Assembly: GCF_016125955.1 (NCBI RefSeq)
Contig: NZ_JADEVE010000171.1
Location: 1 to 47,054 of the forward strand
Direction: 5' to 3'
Length of the DNA stretch: 47,054 bases
Source of the DNA: Acetomicrobium sp. S15 = DSM 107314
GTDB taxonomy: Bacteria > Synergistota > Synergistia > Synergistales > Thermosynergistaceae
A program made the translations under genes and the position numbers. Below are positions 34,916 to 43,157 of this stretch, in pieces. The notes under the pieces were generated by a model. It was not told where the DNA came from. It worked only from the letters and a program-made list of their open reading frames with translations, and did not search any database. Each line of letters begins with the position of its first letter. Position 1 is the stretch's first letter.

Positions 34916-35266
34916 ATGTCACGCAAAGTTCGCGTCATTTCAAACTATTGGACCGACTACGTACGCTCCCACGGCGGCGACTTCCGCCTGGAGATGGCGA
35001 CCGTCATAGCCGGGTGATGAAATGCCTACAGGGGCCCGGTGGGCCTCTTGGGAAAACCCGAATCGCAGGAAAGTTACGAAGCTTGTCCTGTAGAGGGGAG
35101 TGACGATCTGACCTGCTGGGTTCACGAGGAGGTCATAGATTACATCGAAAGCCATCCGCTGCCCAGGGGAGGCTTTTATCTCTTCTATAACGATATGGCT
35201 GGGCGCGTGCGATTTGAGATATCCCCTATGAGTGAGGCTCACACATCGAGAAATACTCTAAAGTAA
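34916..35266 (+). CDS. Probable selenoprotein with two adjacent Sec codons (CC/Se-motif-like)
   Basis: 116 codons if TGA at 35015-35017 and TGA at 35018-35020 are read as selenocysteine. The same frame is open for 33 codons before them and for 81 after them, ending at TAA 35264-35266. GAGGTGAT lies before ATG 34916. Around the pair the protein reads VRSHGGDFRLEMATVIAG-Sec-Sec-NAYRGPVGLLGKPE, followed by YEACPVEG and WVHEEV. This pattern (short N-terminal domain, dipeptide of Cys/Sec, then a GKP(E/K) and V-G...V-V(H/P)(K/E) stretch) is what I recall for the small CC/Se-motif family, in which the pair is Cys or Sec. The usual annotation would miss it or call two fragments. A SECIS-like hairpin follows at once (35030-35048). 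Its tail overlaps the convergent archease gene by 28 bp. A redox role is likely for a Sec pair but the substrate is unknown. Confidence 0.72.
35030..35048 (+). promoter_or_regulatory. Bacterial SECIS-like stem-loop
   Basis: AGGGGCCC pairs with GGGCCUCU (8 bp, one G-U) around the triloop GGU. The loop begins 17 nt after the second TGA and 20 nt after the first, inside the 16-37 nt range described for bacterial SECIS elements, and its first bases are G, also as required. Confidence 0.65.
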
Positions 35267-35640
35267 GGACGCGGAAGGCAGGTGAAGTGCGCTCCGCCGA
35301 AGGTCGCAGCTTTTACATCCCTCTTGCGCTTCGGGGGAGGAATCAGCTTTCCTTGAGACTCCAGCCTCCATGTCCCTTCGTCGACGCTCACGACGGAAGG
35401 AAGAAAGGTCTTCCCTTTGGCATCATAGATGTAAATAAGCTCGTTCAGCCACACTATGGCCAGATCAAGCCCATCGGTTCCCTCAAGCGACAATGCGCAA
35501 TCCTCGCCGTCGCCCGAGGGCTTATCGCTAAACATGACGCTATATAAAGCAAGCGCCGCTTCTTTGAAGAGCTCGTCCAGGTTTTCGGCTTCAACCTCGA
35601 TCCCTACGTCGGCCGTATGGGGAATTTCTCTAAAGCTCAC
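35239..35640 (-). CDS. Archease, RtcB cofactor
   Basis: 133 residues from GTG 35640, which overlaps the surE stop in a GTGA arrangement; a longer open frame to 35970 lies inside surE and is a shadow. Archease speeds RtcB guanylylation and allows multiple turnovers. Seen: the conserved FREIPHTADVGIEVEAE opening with metal-binding Asp, LFKEAALALYSVMF, and the family C terminus ending in (V/F)LDV, in which the near-terminal Asp is a metal ligand. Being near rtcB on the same strand supports the pairing, though the small plus-strand selenoprotein gene lies between. Confidence 0.9.
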   Translation of the reverse strand: MSFREIPHTADVGIEVEAENLDELFKEAALALYSVMFSDKPSGDGEDCALSLEGTDGLDLAIVWLNELIYIYDAKGKTFLPSVVSVDEGTWRLESQGKLIPPPKRKRDVKAATFGGAHFTCLPRPYFRVFLDV

Positions 35641-36431
35641 TGCGCCTCTTCTCCCAAGGCATTCTCTATTCCGCTGGCTTCGAACCTTTCGAGAGATGGG
35701 TAGTGCGTCATGTCCATATGAAGCGGCGTCACAGAGACGTAGCCATGAGATACAGCCCAGACATCCGTCCCCTCTACGAGGTCGTCCTCTGGCTTTCCTG
35801 CTATCCAATAATACGTGCGGCCGTTGGGATCGCGCAGTTTGTTCACCTTGCCGGCGTAGACCCGTTGCCCCTTGCGCGTGGCCTTTATCCCTTTTAACTG
35901 GGCGAAGGGGAGATTGGGCACGTTCACGTTCAGCAGCACACCTTCGGAGACAGGGTTGACCTTCATCCATGCGAGCATCCTCACGACGACGAGGGCGGCG
36001 GTCTCGTATCTCTTTTCCTCATCGTCGATGTGGCAATCGAGGGAAACAGCGACAGATGTCTTTTTCATAAGGATACCTTCCATGGCGGCCGACACGGTCC
36101 CAGAATAGGTCACGTCATCACCTAAATTTGGGCCGCCGTTGATGCCGGAAAGTATGAGCTCCGCATCGGGAGATATCTCCTCCAACCCCAAGACGACGCA
36201 GTCCGAAGGCGTTCCATCGCAGGCATAGACCTCAAGCCCTGGGGGATAAGGCCCGCTCTCGACGCGAATGAGCCGCAAGGGGCGCGTCAGCGTTACGGCA
36301 TGGCCGATGCTGCTCCTCTCTCTGTCGGGCGCCACCACAACTACGCGATGACCCACCTCTGCGAGCTTCCTGGCGAGTATTGCGATGCCGGTGGCGAAGA
36401 CGCCGTCATCATTTGTGAGTAAAAGGCGCAT
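35637..36431 (-). CDS. surE: 5'/3'-nucleotidase SurE
   Basis: 264 residues. SurE removes phosphate from nucleoside 5'- and 3'-monophosphates and short polyphosphates. Metal ligands are in LLLTNDDGV (Asp8, Asp9) with Ser41 in APDRERSSIGHAVT and Asn in SGINGGPNLG; the DVTYSGTVSAAMEG motif follows. C-terminal extension DMTHYPSLERFE is the usual tail. It is translationally coupled to archease (4-nt overlap) and starts 15 nt after the upstream protease gene. Confidence 0.95.
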   Translation of the reverse strand: MRLLLTNDDGVFATGIAILARKLAEVGHRVVVVAPDRERSSIGHAVTLTRPLRLIRVESGPYPPGLEVYACDGTPSDCVVLGLEEISPDAELILSGINGGPNLGDDVTYSGTVSAAMEGILMKKTSVAVSLDCHIDDEEKRYETAALVVVRMLAWMKVNPVSEGVLLNVNVPNLPFAQLKGIKATRKGQRVYAGKVNKLRDPNGRTYYWIAGKPEDDLVEGTDVWAVSHGYVSVTPLHMDMTHYPSLERFEASGIENALGEEAQ

Positions 36432-36446
36432 GAACTCTCACTTCCT

Positions 36447-37055
36447 CTATAGGATCAACATCATTATAGCCGAAATTACAGGGCCGATTATGGACTGAAC
36501 TACACCCATAAAGATGAGGAGCATCAGTATGACGAAACCGTAGCGCTCGAGCCAGAAGTAGTACCGAAGAGCCCGCGGAGGAAGCAACACCATGAGAATC
36601 CTCGAACCATCGAGCGGGGGCACGGGCAATAGGTTAAAGACGGCCAATCCGAGGTTCATAAGCATCATAATCACTATGAAGCGCGCCAAAGCGAGGTTCG
36701 CCCAAAACAACGTCGGAAATAAGCGCACAGCTAAGCCGCAGACGACAGCCGTCAAAATGTTCCCTGCGGCACCTGCGAGAGAGACCAGGATTATATCCCT
36801 CCCCGGGCGCTTGAAGTGTCGAGGGTCTATAGGCACAGGCTTAGCCCAACCGAAGCGAAAGAGGAGAAGCATCAAGGTCCCGAATATATCGAGGTGAGCT
36901 AAGGGGTTCAGCGTCAGTCGGCCGCTGGCCTCGGGCGTGGGATCCCCCAACCTATACGCCACATAGCCATGGCAATATTCATGAAAAGTGATGGCCCACA
37001 ACACGGCCGGTATGCTCAAAACGAGGTCAGCCCAATTGGGCATACCATACATCAT
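36447..37055 (-). CDS. Site-2-type protease family (M50) membrane protein
   Basis: About 202 residues with five to six membrane segments. The zinc site is complete: ITFHEYCHGY (HExxH) near residue 25 and the distal Asp in FNLLPVPPLDGSRI. NPLAHLDIFGTL lies between. There is no PDZ or CBS domain, so it belongs to the short bacterial group often called YwhC-like, whose substrates are unknown. Starts at 37058, 37055 or 37052 are all ATG; 37055 has AAAGGA 7 nt upstream and was chosen. The first ATG overlaps the stop of the upstream gene (ATGA), so the genes are coupled. Confidence 0.9.
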   Translation of the reverse strand: MMYGMPNWADLVLSIPAVLWAITFHEYCHGYVAYRLGDPTPEASGRLTLNPLAHLDIFGTLMLLLFRFGWAKPVPIDPRHFKRPGRDIILVSLAGAAGNILTAVVCGLAVRLFPTLFWANLALARFIVIMMLMNLGLAVFNLLPVPPLDGSRILMVLLPPRALRYYFWLERYGFVILMLLIFMGVVQSIIGPVISAIMMLIL

Positions 37056-37057
37056 CA

Positions 37058-39682
37058 TCACGTCCTTTCTTTTAACGGGAAGGAGCGCCGTACCCACTCG
37101 ATCTCTTCTTCACGCGTTTCCACAATCCCATTGAGGCGGGCCGTTAGCAACTCCTTTAAGATTTCGCCCACGATGGGACCTTCTCCGTAACCCATCTCCA
37201 AAATGTCCCTCCCGGTCAACATGGGCCGGATCTTACGAAGGCGGGTAAAAAAGAGCAAGATGCGCCTTCTGACCCTGGGGCGATCCGTGGCTGCGGCCCA
37301 AAAGAAAGCGGCAGACACCGGCACGCCCTTGAGGAAATTATAGATATGCGCGGGCTCTTTGAAACCCCTGCCGCCTAACTCTTGTTCAGCCGTGCCCAAA
37401 TCATCTAAGGCGCGCCTAACCGCTGTCCTCTCGCTCGGCGCCAAGTGCAACTTATCCAGCGCTCGCCACTGCACCTCGTCGGACGACGAAATGAGGAGGG
37501 ACGAAAGGTAAGCGAGCCATAGAGATTCCTTCTCCTCCTCCGACAGCTCGCTCCCCAGCCGCTTTGCGAGAAAGGCGAGGCGCCGTATATTTCTATCCGT
37601 GCTCTTGTCTATCTTGATCCCCTGAAAGAGCACCTCCCAGGCGCCGAGGTCAGCGAGTTCTTTATATACCGGGTAGGGATTTTCCTCGCGGAAGATGATC
37701 TCAAGCTCTCCGCGCACCCTCGTACCGGAGAGGAGCGCCAAAAGTCCTCCTTTTATGCAGTTCTTTGCAAGCCGCAACGTATTTTCTTCCATAGAGAAGC
37801 CTAAGCGCCATTTTAACCTTATGCCTCTAAGGACGCGGCTCGGATCCTCCACAAAACTCACATTGTGTAACACTTTGAGCAATTTCTTCTGCAGGTCGCG
37901 ACGGCCGCCGAAGTAATCTATGAGTGTGCCCCACATCGACGGGTTTATGCATATGGCCATAGCATTGACCGTGAAATCTCTACGATAGAGATCGTGCTTC
38001 AGCGAATCGCTCAATACCGTAGGCTGAGCCACCGGATATTCGTAGAACTCCCGGCGTGCCGTGGCTACGTCGACCTTTCGCCCGCCCGGGAATGTTATAG
38101 TCCCGGTTCTGAAGCGCTGATGAATGGCCACGTCACAGCCGTCCCTCCTCCAGGACTCGGCGTAGGAGACGGCATCCCCCTCTATCACCACATCCAGATC
38201 GAGATTCTGGCGGTCTAAGAGCAGGTCCCTGACAAAGCCCCCCACGATATAAGCCTGCATGCCCATATCCTCGGCTCGCTCTCCGAGCCTTCGCAATAGT
38301 TGTTGCACCCACGCCGGAAGCCTCTGGGCCATGAGCTCTGAGACCCCCTCCGTCCAAGGAAGCGAAAGCCCCATCTGGCGTTCTTCTGGAGGTATCGACG
38401 ACGGGTAAAGGGCGCGTAATAAGTCGGTGCGCGTCAAAATTCCCACGAGCTTGCCGTCGTCCACCACCGGTAAGCGCCCTATGTTGTGAACGACCATGAG
38501 CTGATGGGCTTCGTGTATGGAGGCTTTGGAGGAGATCGAGATCACCCCTTCGCTCATAAACTCGCTCACCGGGGCCGATCCAAGGCCGTGCATGTGAGCC
38601 TTGTCCAGATCTTTTCTCGTTATAATACCGACGAGTTTTCCACCCTCCACCAGGGGAAGGGCGGCATGGCCATAGCGCATCATGAGCCGATAGGCCTCAT
38701 CTATAGAAAGTTTCGGCGATACGGCCATCACGGGACTGGTCATGGCGTCGCGCACGCGAACTTGGGGTGTTATGGCGTTCCTAAGCTTTTTCTCGAGGTC
38801 GGCCAACAGCTCTTCCGGATCTTGACGAGGAAGGGCGACAGCAGCGGCTTGAGGATGCCCTCCTCCGCCCAACGGCGCCAAAAACGACGCGGCGTTCAAG
38901 ACGCTTTCTCTACTTCGAACTATTACGTAGGTGCGCTTCTCCATAGTGACGATAGCCAGCGCTACGTCTGCCCCAAAATAATCGCGCAGGCGATGGACGA
39001 AGAGCGAAAGCCCATCCATGTAGCCATCAGCTGAAAGGAGGGAGATCACTACCTTGGCGCCGCCTATAAAATGTTCCCTGGCGTTTCCTATGAGCTTGTC
39101 CAGAAAGGCCCTCTCCTCGGGGCTCAGGTCCAACTCTACATAGGTTGGGATCTGAGTCATATCGGCGCCCAGCTCCCACAGGGCAGCGATGGCCGCAAAA
39201 TCTCGCTTGCATGTAGCCCCAAAGGTGAGCGCGCCCGTGTCTTCGTATATTCCCATAGCAAATAGCGTCGCCTCCTGAGGCGATATCGGCACGTGCGCTT
39301 CCAAGAGCTTTTCCACCAGGATCGTCGTGGTGGCTCCCACCGGCTCTATCACGGCAAGGCTCGCGTTCATCTCAACTTGATCGGGCGGGTGATGATCATA
39401 AATGTGGACGGCGACGCCTGGAGCTCCTACGAGCGACGCGAAGGGGCCTATGCGAGAAGGGGAAGACGCATCTACGACCACGAGCAACGTGACAGAAGAG
39501 GCGTCCACCTTGCTCGGCGTCAAAACGTTCCAACGACCGCCGAATTTCCTCAAAAACTCCCGCACATTTCTGGCAGCTGAACCCGAGAAGGCGAGCTGAG
39601 AGCCACCATAAATTTTTGATGCGGCAACCATGCTGGCAAGGGAGTCGAAGTCAGCTCCGATGTGCGTGGTTATCAGGTTCAC
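37058..39682 (-). CDS. DHH-CBS-CCA/A-adding tRNA nucleotidyltransferase fusion
   Basis: 874 residues from GTG 39682 (GGAGG 9 nt upstream). Domains: DHH phosphodiesterase fold (1-300) with HIGADFDSLASM, VVVDASS, YDHHPPD and the DHHA1 GGGGHPQAAA; two CBS domains (about 310-430); and a class II nucleotidyltransferase (about 470 onwards) with GGFVRDLLLDR and DLDVVIEGD, RRDFTVNAMA and EDPSRVLRGIR. The same order occurs in A-adding enzymes of deep-branching thermophiles, where a separate CC-adding enzyme shares the work on tRNA 3' ends. Whether this protein adds CCA or only A cannot be told by eye. The DHH part may hydrolyse oligonucleotides. It lies in the packed operon, overlapping coaE-cutA by 32 nt. 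Confidence 0.9.
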   Translation of the reverse strand: MNLITTHIGADFDSLASMVAASKIYGGSQLAFSGSAARNVREFLRKFGGRWNVLTPSKVDASSVTLLVVVDASSPSRIGPFASLVGAPGVAVHIYDHHPPDQVEMNASLAVIEPVGATTTILVEKLLEAHVPISPQEATLFAMGIYEDTGALTFGATCKRDFAAIAALWELGADMTQIPTYVELDLSPEERAFLDKLIGNAREHFIGGAKVVISLLSADGYMDGLSLFVHRLRDYFGADVALAIVTMEKRTYVIVRSRESVLNAASFLAPLGGGGHPQAAAVALPRQDPEELLADLEKKLRNAITPQVRVRDAMTSPVMAVSPKLSIDEAYRLMMRYGHAALPLVEGGKLVGIITRKDLDKAHMHGLGSAPVSEFMSEGVISISSKASIHEAHQLMVVHNIGRLPVVDDGKLVGILTRTDLLRALYPSSIPPEERQMGLSLPWTEGVSELMAQRLPAWVQQLLRRLGERAEDMGMQAYIVGGFVRDLLLDRQNLDLDVVIEGDAVSYAESWRRDGCDVAIHQRFRTGTITFPGGRKVDVATARREFYEYPVAQPTVLSDSLKHDLYRRDFTVNAMAICINPSMWGTLIDYFGGRRDLQKKLLKVLHNVSFVEDPSRVLRGIRLKWRLGFSMEENTLRLAKNCIKGGLLALLSGTRVRGELEIIFREENPYPVYKELADLGAWEVLFQGIKIDKSTDRNIRRLAFLAKRLGSELSEEEKESLWLAYLSSLLISSSDEVQWRALDKLHLAPSERTAVRRALDDLGTAEQELGGRGFKEPAHIYNFLKGVPVSAAFFWAAATDRPRVRRRILLFFTRLRKIRPMLTGRDILEMGYGEGPIVGEILKELLTARLNGIVETREEEIEWVRRSFPLKERT

Positions 39683-40571
39683 CTGATAGCTCCTCCCATA
39701 ACCAGAGCAAAGCATCCCTGTTAGCCTTGACTACGGATGCCATATTTATGACGGGCACCTCGTAGCTGTGCTCTTTGGATATAATCCCTACCAAATCCGG
39801 ATAAAGTGGAAGGACGGTCTTAAACGAAACCTCCCACTCATGGTCCTCCTCTACGTTGCCCTTCCACCAGTAGAGGCTCTCTATGGGATAAACGTGCACG
39901 CAGGCAGCCTTTCGCCTATCGATAACCGCTTTGGATAGACGTCTGGCCTCCTCTTCGCTGCCGCAACTCACGGTCACCTCTATCGGCTCGGAGAAAAAAG
40001 AGAACATCTCGGCGAGCTCGGCCGCTTTGGCTCGCAACTCCTCCGGCGTCCCGTCGTTTTCTATCACCCAATGGGAGGAGCGGATCTTCTCCTCGCGAGG
40101 CAAAAGATAAGCCTCACGGCCTCTCAACTCCTCCTCGCCCCATCCCCTCGCGGAGGAGAGGCGCGCCAGGCGCTCATCAGGGGGAGCGGTGACATAGACG
40201 ACAAAATCGACCCACCACGGCACACCCACCTCAAAAAGGAGCGGGATCTCGGCCACGACCCATCTATTGGAAGCGAATACGGCCCTTTCCATGCGCCTCA
40301 TCACCTTGGGATGGATGAGATCGCAAAGCCATCTGTATTCACGCACATCCGAGAAGGCCAAACGCGCGATGACCTGAGGGCGCACTGAGCCATCGGAATC
40401 GAGGATGACGCTTCCCCACCTGGTGACGGCCGCTTCTATAATCTCTGGCTCCCGCCATAGCTCGCGCACGATCTTATCGGCATCGACTATGTGAGCCCCT
40501 TCCTTCTCCCAGAGGAGCGCCACGCTGCTTTTACCACCCCCAACGTCTCCGGTGAGGCCTATAACCAACAT
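39651..40571 (-). CDS. Dephospho-CoA kinase fused to a CutA domain
   Basis: 306 residues. Residues 1-195 are dephospho-CoA kinase (last step of CoA synthesis): P-loop GLTGDVGGGKSS (5-16), DADKIVRELW, and the LID region with PPDERLARLSSARGW. Residues about 197-297 are a full CutA-like (PII-fold, trimeric) domain: ACVHVYPIESLYWWKGNVEE and SYEVPVI, the two best CutA signatures. ATG 40571 follows a GGAGGAGGAGG tract; the longer frame to 40625 lies in the helicase gene. The fusion is unusual, since coaE is normally stand-alone. CutA's role is unclear (once linked to copper tolerance); here it could trimerise or regulate the kinase. Confidence 0.88.
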   Translation of the reverse strand: MLVIGLTGDVGGGKSSVALLWEKEGAHIVDADKIVRELWREPEIIEAAVTRWGSVILDSDGSVRPQVIARLAFSDVREYRWLCDLIHPKVMRRMERAVFASNRWVVAEIPLLFEVGVPWWVDFVVYVTAPPDERLARLSSARGWGEEELRGREAYLLPREEKIRSSHWVIENDGTPEELRAKAAELAEMFSFFSEPIEVTVSCGSEEEARRLSKAVIDRRKAACVHVYPIESLYWWKGNVEEDHEWEVSFKTVLPLYPDLVGIISKEHSYEVPVINMASVVKANRDALLWLWEELSGEPDNHAHRS

Positions 40572-42522
40572 AGCCCTCCTCCTCCCTGCGGTCGTCCAAG
40601 ACCTTATATTCATCCGGGATTTCATCGAGGAAGCGAGACGGTTCGCGATGCCCTCTCATGCCGAAGAGCAGGCGGCTGTTAGCACAGCTGAGATACAACA
40701 TCTCCTTAGCCCTGGTCATGCCTACGTAACAGAGGCGCCTCTCTTCTTCGACATCGCTCGCCTCTTCGATTGACCTCTCGTGGGGACAGAGCCCTTCTTC
40801 GAGCCCTACCAGGAAGACGACGGGGAACTCAAGCCCCTTCGCGGCATGCAGGGTCAAAAGGTTGACCCTATCCTCGCCCTCGTCTGGGAGATCCATGTCA
40901 GTGAAGAGCGCAACCTCGGCCAGCATCTCCGCCAATCCCCCCGAGCTGCCGGCTACGGAGAGGAGCTCCCTCACGTTTTCGAGCCGCTCCTCCCAGTCCT
41001 TGGGATCGTGTCCTCTCAAATACTCGGCATACCCCACCGAGTCGAGCACGTAATCGATGACTGCGCCCACGTTGTTCGAGCGCTCCAAAATCTCTCTCAT
41101 GTGAAGAGCCAAGGTTTTAGCGCCGCTTTCGGCTTTTCCCTTTAGGTCGGCGCCGCTTTCGGCGAGTTCCTCCCAAAGCGACCTTGGTTCAAGGTCCCGA
41201 TGCAAGCTCAACCAATCGGCCAAAACCTCAAGCCCTTTGCTGCCGAGGCCTCGAACCGGCACATTACCTATGCGGTAAAGGGAGGCTTCGTCAAATGGAT
41301 TCAGAGCCAAGCGCATATAGGCCAAAATATCTTTGACCTCCCTGCGCTCGTAGAACGAGACGCCCCTCACAATCCTGTAGGGGATACCCCGCTCCAAAAA
41401 GGCCTTTTCGTAGGTGCGGCTAAGCGCGTTAACCCGGTACAAGACGGCCATCTCCCTGTAAGGATAGCCGCGCTGCCTGAGTTTTTTTATCTCGTTGGCC
41501 ACGAAAGACGCCTCTTCTTCATCGTCTCCGGCGAAGAGGATGCGGACGCTTTCGCCACCGCTCCTCGTAGTCCACAGGTCTTTGGGCTTCCTGTTGCGGT
41601 TATGGCGGATGACGGCGTTCGCCGCGCCGAGTATCATCTCGGTCGAGCGATAGTTCTGACTCAATATCACCACTTTGGCCTTGGGAAAGTCATGCTCGAA
41701 GTTCAAGATCATGGACACGTCGGCACCTCGCCATTGATAGATCGACTGGTCGGGATCGCCGACTACCGCGATCTTTCCGGAAGGACCGACCAACCTTTTC
41801 AACAGCAGATATTGAGGGCGGTTCACGTCTTGGTATTCATCCACTAAACAGTAGCGGATCCTGGCTCGCTCCGATTCCAAAGCCTCCTCATCCGTGGACA
41901 GGATGTGCAAAGGGATGAGTAGAAGGTCGTCGAAATCGACGGCATCCTGCTCGCGAAGTCTCTTTTGATAGATCTCATACAACAGAAGATTCTGCCCCTC
42001 CAAGTCCGCTGGGCGCATGGTCTTTGGGTCGGAATTGACTTTGCCGTGGGATATCAACTCCAAAACCCGCCCGGCCTCGAAGCGCTCCGGGTCAAGATTC
42101 TGCTCGTTCACGATGCGCTTGACCAGGTTTTTGCAATCAGCCCTGTCGAAGACGACAAAAGATGACGAGAGGCCGAGCCTGGATAACCTCTTGGCATTTC
42201 GATACAGGAAATGCAGGCCGTAGGAATGAAACGTGCACACCTGCATCCCCTTCAAGTCTTGACCCAAGAGGCGAGATATCCGCAAATTCATTTCTTTGGC
42301 AGCCTTATTTGTGAAGGTAACGGCGAGAATTTGGTGCGGCAACACTTTTTTAGCGGCAACTAGATAGGCGACCTTGTGCGCCAAGACCCTCGTCTTGCCA
42401 CTTCCTGCCCCCGCGAGCACGAGGAGGGGACCCTCCGTATAGGTTACGGCCTCCCTCTGCTGCGGGTTCAACCCCTCGAGCAGCCTCTCCGGCGTCAACT
42501 GCCCCTCTCCCTCTTGGCGCAT
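40531..42522 (-). CDS. UvrD/PcrA-family ATP-dependent DNA helicase
   Basis: About 663 residues, superfamily I 3'-5' helicase used in repair and replication restart. Motifs: LNPQQREAV (Q motif), LAGAGSGKTR (Ia/Walker A, about 36-45), VTFTNKAAKEM, LVDEYQDVN (motif II), GDPDQSIYQWRGAD, LSQNYRST, LLTLHAAKGLEFPVVF and YVGMTRAKEMLYL. The C-terminal tail is short and lacks the long RNAP-binding extension. Start ATG 42522 has a G-rich but poor ribosome site and overlaps hypB by 28 nt. PcrA and Rep-like members cannot be told apart here. Confidence 0.93.
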   Translation of the reverse strand: MRQEGEGQLTPERLLEGLNPQQREAVTYTEGPLLVLAGAGSGKTRVLAHKVAYLVAAKKVLPHQILAVTFTNKAAKEMNLRISRLLGQDLKGMQVCTFHSYGLHFLYRNAKRLSRLGLSSSFVVFDRADCKNLVKRIVNEQNLDPERFEAGRVLELISHGKVNSDPKTMRPADLEGQNLLLYEIYQKRLREQDAVDFDDLLLIPLHILSTDEEALESERARIRYCLVDEYQDVNRPQYLLLKRLVGPSGKIAVVGDPDQSIYQWRGADVSMILNFEHDFPKAKVVILSQNYRSTEMILGAANAVIRHNRNRKPKDLWTTRSGGESVRILFAGDDEEEASFVANEIKKLRQRGYPYREMAVLYRVNALSRTYEKAFLERGIPYRIVRGVSFYERREVKDILAYMRLALNPFDEASLYRIGNVPVRGLGSKGLEVLADWLSLHRDLEPRSLWEELAESGADLKGKAESGAKTLALHMREILERSNNVGAVIDYVLDSVGYAEYLRGHDPKDWEERLENVRELLSVAGSSGGLAEMLAEVALFTDMDLPDEGEDRVNLLTLHAAKGLEFPVVFLVGLEEGLCPHERSIEEASDVEEERRLCYVGMTRAKEMLYLSCANSRLLFGMRGHREPSRFLDEIPDEYKVLDDRREEEGYVGYRPHRRRWGW

Positions 42523-43157
42523 AGCCACCCCCCCACAAGGTCGATCCACTTCGAAATCCCCTCTCCCTTGATGGCCGATACCTCGAGGCGCGCAGCCTTG
42601 GGATTCAGCTTGTCCACGTCACCCCAAAATGTCACCTCATCGAATGGGACGTAGGGCTTCAGATCGACCTTGGTCAGCACGACGGCGCTGGCTTGATGAA
42701 ACAGGTTCGGGTATTTGAGCGGCTTGTCCCCTCCTTCGGCGACGCTGCAAATGGCGACCTTGTGATCCTCGCCCAAGTAAAACTCCGCCGGACATACCAA
42801 GTTGCCCACGTTCTCGATGAATATCACATCCACATCTTCGGGAAGCCTCTCGAGTGCTCTCTCAATGAGGTTAGCTTCCAAATGACACCCCCCGTGTGTA
42901 TTGATCTGCACTACGGGGACACCTGTGGCTTTTATGCGGTCCAGGTCGCGGGTGGTCTCCACATCGCCCTCTATCACCGCGGAGCGAAAAGGTGGGTCAA
43001 TGAGCGAACGCTCGAGTAGCGTCGTCTTGCCAGAGCCAGGGGAACCGATCAGATTGAGCATTAAAACCCCGCGCCTGTCCAACATATTTCGCAGACGACG
43101 AGCTATCTCTTCGTCAGCCTCCATCACGGATTTTCTAATTTCGACCAATCTCGGCAC
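42495..43157 (-). CDS. hypB: Hydrogenase nickel incorporation GTPase HypB
   Basis: 220 residues. HypB is the GTPase that helps insert nickel into [NiFe] hydrogenases, together with HypA. P-loop IGSPGSGKTTLLE (38-50), metal-site Cys/His in INTHGGCHLE and ENVGNLVCP, guanine-binding LTKVDL. There is no N-terminal His-rich nickel-storage stretch and no CxxCGC high-affinity site. Starts with GTG inside the hypA 3' end (23-nt overlap). A partner [NiFe] hydrogenase is not in this window. Confidence 0.95.
   Translation of the reverse strand: MPRLVEIRKSVMEADEEIARRLRNMLDRRGVLMLNLIGSPGSGKTTLLERSLIDPPFRSAVIEGDVETTRDLDRIKATGVPVVQINTHGGCHLEANLIERALERLPEDVDVIFIENVGNLVCPAEFYLGEDHKVAICSVAEGGDKPLKYPNLFHQASAVVLTKVDLKPYVPFDEVTFWGDVDKLNPKAARLEVSAIKGEGISKWIDLVGGWLCAKRERGS

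Noticed and set aside
34940-35242. Minus-strand 100-codon frame opposite the selenoprotein gene
   Set aside because: No ribosome site, low-information composition and no domain; the plus strand has a coherent domain, a ribosome site and a SECIS-like hairpin.
35239-35970. Long 243-codon version of archease
   Set aside because: The first 110 codons lie inside surE and are basic low-complexity shadow sequence; GTG 35640 gives the normal archease length and a GTGA coupling with surE.
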